Assembly (NCBI GenBank): GCA_002423615.1
Contig: DIKO01000017.1
Span: forward strand, 3,285-11,850
Direction: 5' to 3'
Source of the DNA: Desulfobacteraceae bacterium UBA5616
GTDB taxonomy: Bacteria > Desulfobacterota > Desulfobacteria > Desulfobacterales > UBA5616
Length of the DNA stretch: 8,566 nucleotides
Below, piece after piece: positions 6,315 through 8,566 of the stretch; the first letter of the stretch is position 1, and each line of letters starts with the position of its first letter. A program made the translations under genes and the position numbers. The notes under the pieces were generated by a model. It was not told the origin of the DNA, ran no database searches, and was given only the letters and a program-made list of their open reading frames with translations.

Positions 6315-7197
6315 TATGAATACCGGTAAGACGTTTTAAGGCTTCAAGATATTTTACTCTGGTATTGTTGATAACCTCCGGTGGAAGCGCGGGAGCGGGA
6401 GGATTTTTATCCCAGCGGATCGAATCCAGATAGTCGCGAAGGTATTGCTTGTCAAAGCTTTCCTGCCCTCGGCCGGGCTGATAAGACGCCTTTGGCCAGA
6501 AACGTGAAGAGTCCGGCGTTAAAACCTCATCGATCAGAATCACCTCATCATTAAGCAGCCCGAATTCAAACTTGGTGTCCGCAATGATGATCCCCTTCTG
6601 ATCCGCCAACTCCGCGCCTTTTTGATAAATCGCAATGCTCAGCGCCTTTACTTTCTCAGACAGCTTGAAACCGATGCGATTCCGCATTTCTGCAAAATCA
6701 ATATTGATATCGTGTCCGGCATCCTCTTTGGTGGACGGGGTAAAAATCGGCTCAGGCAGTTTTTCAGACTCCCTCAAACCTTTTGGAAGGGTAACGCCGC
6801 ATACCTTTCCGGACGCGAGGTAGGATTGCCAGCCCGAGCCGGAGATATATCCCCGCACCACGCACTCGACAGGAAGCGGAGACGCTTTCTTGACCAGCAT
6901 GCTCCGGCCTTCTAGAATATCCTGGTAGGGTCGGCACGCGGCCGGATATTCCCGAACATCCGTTGCAAGAATATGATTGGGCACCAGAGGTTCCATGACG
7001 CTGAACCAGAATCGGGAAATCCGGGTCAGAATCTTCCCCTTGTCCGGCACCGGATCCTGCATGATAACGTCAAAGGCTGATATGCGGTCCGTAGCGACCA
7101 TCAGCAAAGCGTCGCCCAGATCATACATGTCGCGAACTTTTCCGCGTCTGGCAAGCCGCAGATCAGGAAAATCAGTTTCAAATACCGCCTGTGTCAT
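6304..7197 (-). CDS. purC: Phosphoribosylaminoimidazole-succinocarboxamide synthase (SAICAR synthetase)
   Basis: De novo purine synthesis enzyme joining aspartate to CAIR with ATP to give SAICAR, in the cytoplasm. Motifs (297-residue form): RRGKVRDMYD (17-26), ATDRISAFDV (35-44), GKILTRISRFWF, VVRGYISGSGW (113-123), PIFTPSTKEDAGHD (150-163), IADTKFEFG (205-213) and IDEVLTPDSSRFWP (222-235), all typical of the longer ADE1-like class of PurC. I prefer ATG 7197, which has AAAGGA (7213-7208) 10 bases ahead and gives the usual family length. The frame is open to ATG 7221 (no ribosome site) and further to a start at 7269, which would overlap the upstream gene. It lies 37 bases after the phosphoesterase gene, and its end overlaps the ParB-like start, so these are likely co-transcribed. 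Confidence 0.95.
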   Translation of the reverse strand: MTQAVFETDFPDLRLARRGKVRDMYDLGDALLMVATDRISAFDVIMQDPVPDKGKILTRISRFWFSVMEPLVPNHILATDVREYPAACRPYQDILEGRSMLVKKASPLPVECVVRGYISGSGWQSYLASGKVCGVTLPKGLRESEKLPEPIFTPSTKEDAGHDINIDFAEMRNRIGFKLSEKVKALSIAIYQKGAELADQKGIIIADTKFEFGLLNDEVILIDEVLTPDSSRFWPKASYQPGRGQESFDKQYLRDYLDSIRWDKNPPAPALPPEVINNTRVKYLEALKRLTGIHNGF

Positions 7198-7234
7198 TTC
7201 TTCAAATTCCTTTGTATGCATCAGCAACAAACTG

Positions 7235-7717
7235 TTATAATTGTATAATTGAGCCGTGAATTCCCTCATCGTCGATGGTCAGAATCCCTGCAGACGGATT
7301 GCGCCTCATGGGAAATGATCCGGAGAAAGCCCCGGGATTAAACATGAGAATACCGTTCTTGATATGATTTGCCGGTTTGTGGGTATGTCCGTATACAATC
7401 GCGTGGACCGCATCGAACTGGTCCTGTATGCGATCCTCTATACCTGTTGAAGATCCCCAGCCATGGATCAGCCCGATACGATATCCTTCAATGCTGATGA
7501 TGCGCTTTTTTGGCAGAGTGTGCGCCACTTCTGAATGATCCATATTACCGCATACTCCGATGACCTGCTTGCCCGCAAAGGCTTCTAGTACGTTCAGGCG
7601 GGTAATATCGCCTGCATGCAAGATCATGGAGATGCCGTCAAAGACTTCTGAAATAACCCGCTGAATGGCCTTGTCCGGCGCAGAGAGATGGGTATCCGAG
7701 ATAACGCCGATTTTCAT
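7235..7717 (-). CDS. YfcE/MJ0936-type metallophosphoesterase
   Basis: A compact 160-residue calcineurin-like phosphodiesterase with all metal-binding motifs in order: SDTH (D8, H10), AGD (D37), GNMD (N58, D60), IHG (H85) and GHTH (H111, H113), followed by NPGA (127-130), a YfcE-family signature. Two divalent metals would be bound. E. coli YfcE hydrolyses model phosphodiesters, and the natural substrate is not settled. There is no signal peptide, so it is cytoplasmic. ATG 7717 overlaps the TGA of the PilZ gene (ATGA), showing translational coupling. GGAGG (7737-7733) lies 15 bases upstream, too far to be ideal. Coupling to a PilZ gene raises the idea of nucleotide-signal turnover, but nothing in the sequence proves it. 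Confidence 0.9.
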   Translation of the reverse strand: MKIGVISDTHLSAPDKAIQRVISEVFDGISMILHAGDITRLNVLEAFAGKQVIGVCGNMDHSEVAHTLPKKRIISIEGYRIGLIHGWGSSTGIEDRIQDQFDAVHAIVYGHTHKPANHIKNGILMFNPGAFSGSFPMRRNPSAGILTIDDEGIHGSIIQL

Positions 7718-8082
7718 TCGGATTCCGGCGCGCCTCCATTCTTATGATTCATGAATGCCTGGATGTAGGCATCTAAAATTTTCAGCTTTTTCGGATCCTG
7801 TTCCATAAACTGGATGCCATAATGGTATACACCGGGTTCAGGAGTTGAAGTGCGGACAATTCTGGCCTTGATTTCGACCACCTCGTTTCTCACGCCGATG
7901 GCCACCAGAATCAGGCTTTTTTCGGGGGCATTGATGGGAAATCGTGTTTCAAGGCGAACGCCGGAACGCGAAATATTGATGGTTCGTCCCATGCCCTGCC
8001 CGGCGACTGCATCGCCGTCATAGGTTTCCAGATGAATCAGCAACAGTGTTTCAAGTCTGGGATCTTTTCGTCTGTCCGTCAT
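7714..8082 (-). CDS. PilZ-domain protein, predicted c-di-GMP receptor
   Basis: A 122-residue single-domain protein. Both parts of the c-di-GMP signature are present: RKDPR (R5-x3-R9) at the N-terminus and NISRSG (N36-x-S38-x-x-G41), placed about 30 residues later as in the family. The rest is a beta-barrel pattern ending YHYGIQFMEQ (86-95), typical of PilZ, plus a short C-terminal helix. It would act as a small cytosolic c-di-GMP adaptor. It overlaps both neighbours by four bases (ATGA at 8079-8082 and 7714-7717), so it is made together with the cNBD protein and the phosphoesterase. The partner or output is not evident. Confidence 0.9.
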   Translation of the reverse strand: MTDRRKDPRLETLLLIHLETYDGDAVAGQGMGRTINISRSGVRLETRFPINAPEKSLILVAIGVRNEVVEIKARIVRTSTPEPGVYHYGIQFMEQDPKKLKILDAYIQAFMNHKNGGAPESE

Positions 8083-8566
8083 TTGATATTCGTCTTGCCT
8101 TGAGTTCGGTTAATAAAGTCGCAAGCCACCTTGGTTGTGATGGATATTGACGAGGCCGTCACCTCGAGCATATTCCGGAAAGTGGTGGACAAACGAGTGA
8201 ATTCCTGGCTGAAAAAATTGATATCCACGGGGGTGGCCTGAAAATCTTCCGAAGCAAAAACAGATGCTCCGCAGGGTTCCAACCCCACATTCAGAAAAGG
8301 AACATTGCCGAAATAGTCGTCTTTTTCAAGACGTACCAGCGGCAGATCCTGTTTCTGGTCAATTGATCGGCTCACTATCGCGTGCCCATCGGTGATATGA
8401 AAAAGCTGTTCATCGCTCTTGCCCTGCTTGATGATTTGTTTCGGGCAAAAAGGGAAAGCGTCCGGTTTGTTTAAGGCAAGCTCAACCACGCGGTTGGTCG
8501 CCTGGATTAAACGATGGTTCAGACTTAAAATAAATTCTCGAAAACCTGGAGAGCTCTGAGCAAATT
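8079..8566 (-). CDS. Cyclic-nucleotide-binding-like domain protein (5' truncated) with a degenerate ligand pocket
   Basis: The frame is open to the window edge, so the start is missing and 161 residues are visible. The GTG at 8489 is only an internal candidate. Visible residues about 6-32 (PGFREFILSLNHRLIQATNR and on) look like the dimer helix that follows a cNBD, and a Crp-type beta-roll comes after: IIKQGKSDEQLFHITDGHAIV, then KDDYFGNVPFL, then EPCGASVFASEDFQATPVD. The full protein may hold two tandem cNBDs. In cAMP-binding members the cassette reads FGE...RxA. Here Glu is Asn (FGN) and the Arg position appears to be Pro/Cys, so cyclic nucleotide binding is doubtful. No helix-turn-helix follows; the protein ends after a helix rich in Ser/Thr. 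The stop overlaps the PilZ start (ATGA), so it probably partners with that protein. Confidence 0.72.
   Translation of the reverse strand, partial: FAQSSPGFREFILSLNHRLIQATNRVVELALNKPDAFPFCPKQIIKQGKSDEQLFHITDGHAIVSRSIDQKQDLPLVRLEKDDYFGNVPFLNVGLEPCGASVFASEDFQATPVDINFFSQEFTRLSTTFRNMLEVTASSISITTKVACDFINRTQGKTNIK

Noticed and set aside
7222..7250. Tandem CAATTATA-type repeat before purC, considered as a -10 region or operator
   Set aside because: Only two copies of an 8-base AT word that also encode the end of the phosphoesterase; no matching -35 at a proper distance.
7198..7269. Longer purC reading frame starting at 7269 or 7221
   Set aside because: No ribosome site at either, the longer one overlaps the upstream gene, and the start at 7197 gives a good ribosome site and the usual family length.

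Overview
The window looks like ordinary chromosome from a Gram-negative bacterium of roughly balanced base composition. The protein style (Acs with a TSGTTGKPKGC core, a stand-alone spore-photoproduct-lyase-like radical SAM protein, a cNBD/PilZ pair) is what I would expect of a sulfate-reducing or related Desulfobacterota (former Deltaproteobacteria). That is an inference from general resemblance, not a database result. No mobile element, CRISPR array, rRNA or tRNA was found.

Layout. On the + strand only the 3' end of an elongation factor G gene is present (1-342), closed by a strong intrinsic terminator (362-411). Everything else is on the - strand and is transcribed from right to left. From the right edge: a 5'-truncated cyclic-nucleotide-binding-like gene (8566-8079), a PilZ gene (8082-7714), a YfcE-type metallophosphoesterase (7717-7235), purC (7197-6304) and an orphan ParB-like gene (6314-5361). 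These five are tightly packed, with three small overlaps, and probably form one transcript. A TetR-family regulator (5230-4574) follows. It has its own promoter with perfect -35 and -10 hexamers, and nested inverted repeats lie over the -10 and start region. After a 297-base non-coding stretch with a second good promoter and a ~170-base leader comes acetyl-CoA synthetase acs (4277-2238), then a radical SAM gene of the spore photoproduct lyase family (2178-1063), then a secreted or membrane-anchored staphylococcal-nuclease-type enzyme (1070-429) that converges on the EF-G gene.

How the parts may work together. The TetR protein probably represses itself and may control acs, since both promoters carry palindromes over the -10 and share a 9-base word. 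The cNBD, PilZ and phosphoesterase genes look like a small signalling cassette coupled to a purine gene. The cNBD has lost the residues that normally hold cyclic nucleotide. The ParB-like protein has no ParA partner in view. The radical SAM protein keeps the iron-sulfur cluster cysteines but appears to lack the hydrogen-donor cysteine and one tyrosine used by true spore photoproduct lyase, so its substrate is an open question. I see no clear new multi-gene defence or mobile system. The most interesting items are the divergent SPL-like enzyme, the degenerate cNBD/PilZ unit, the purC-coupled ParB and the regulatory palindromes.
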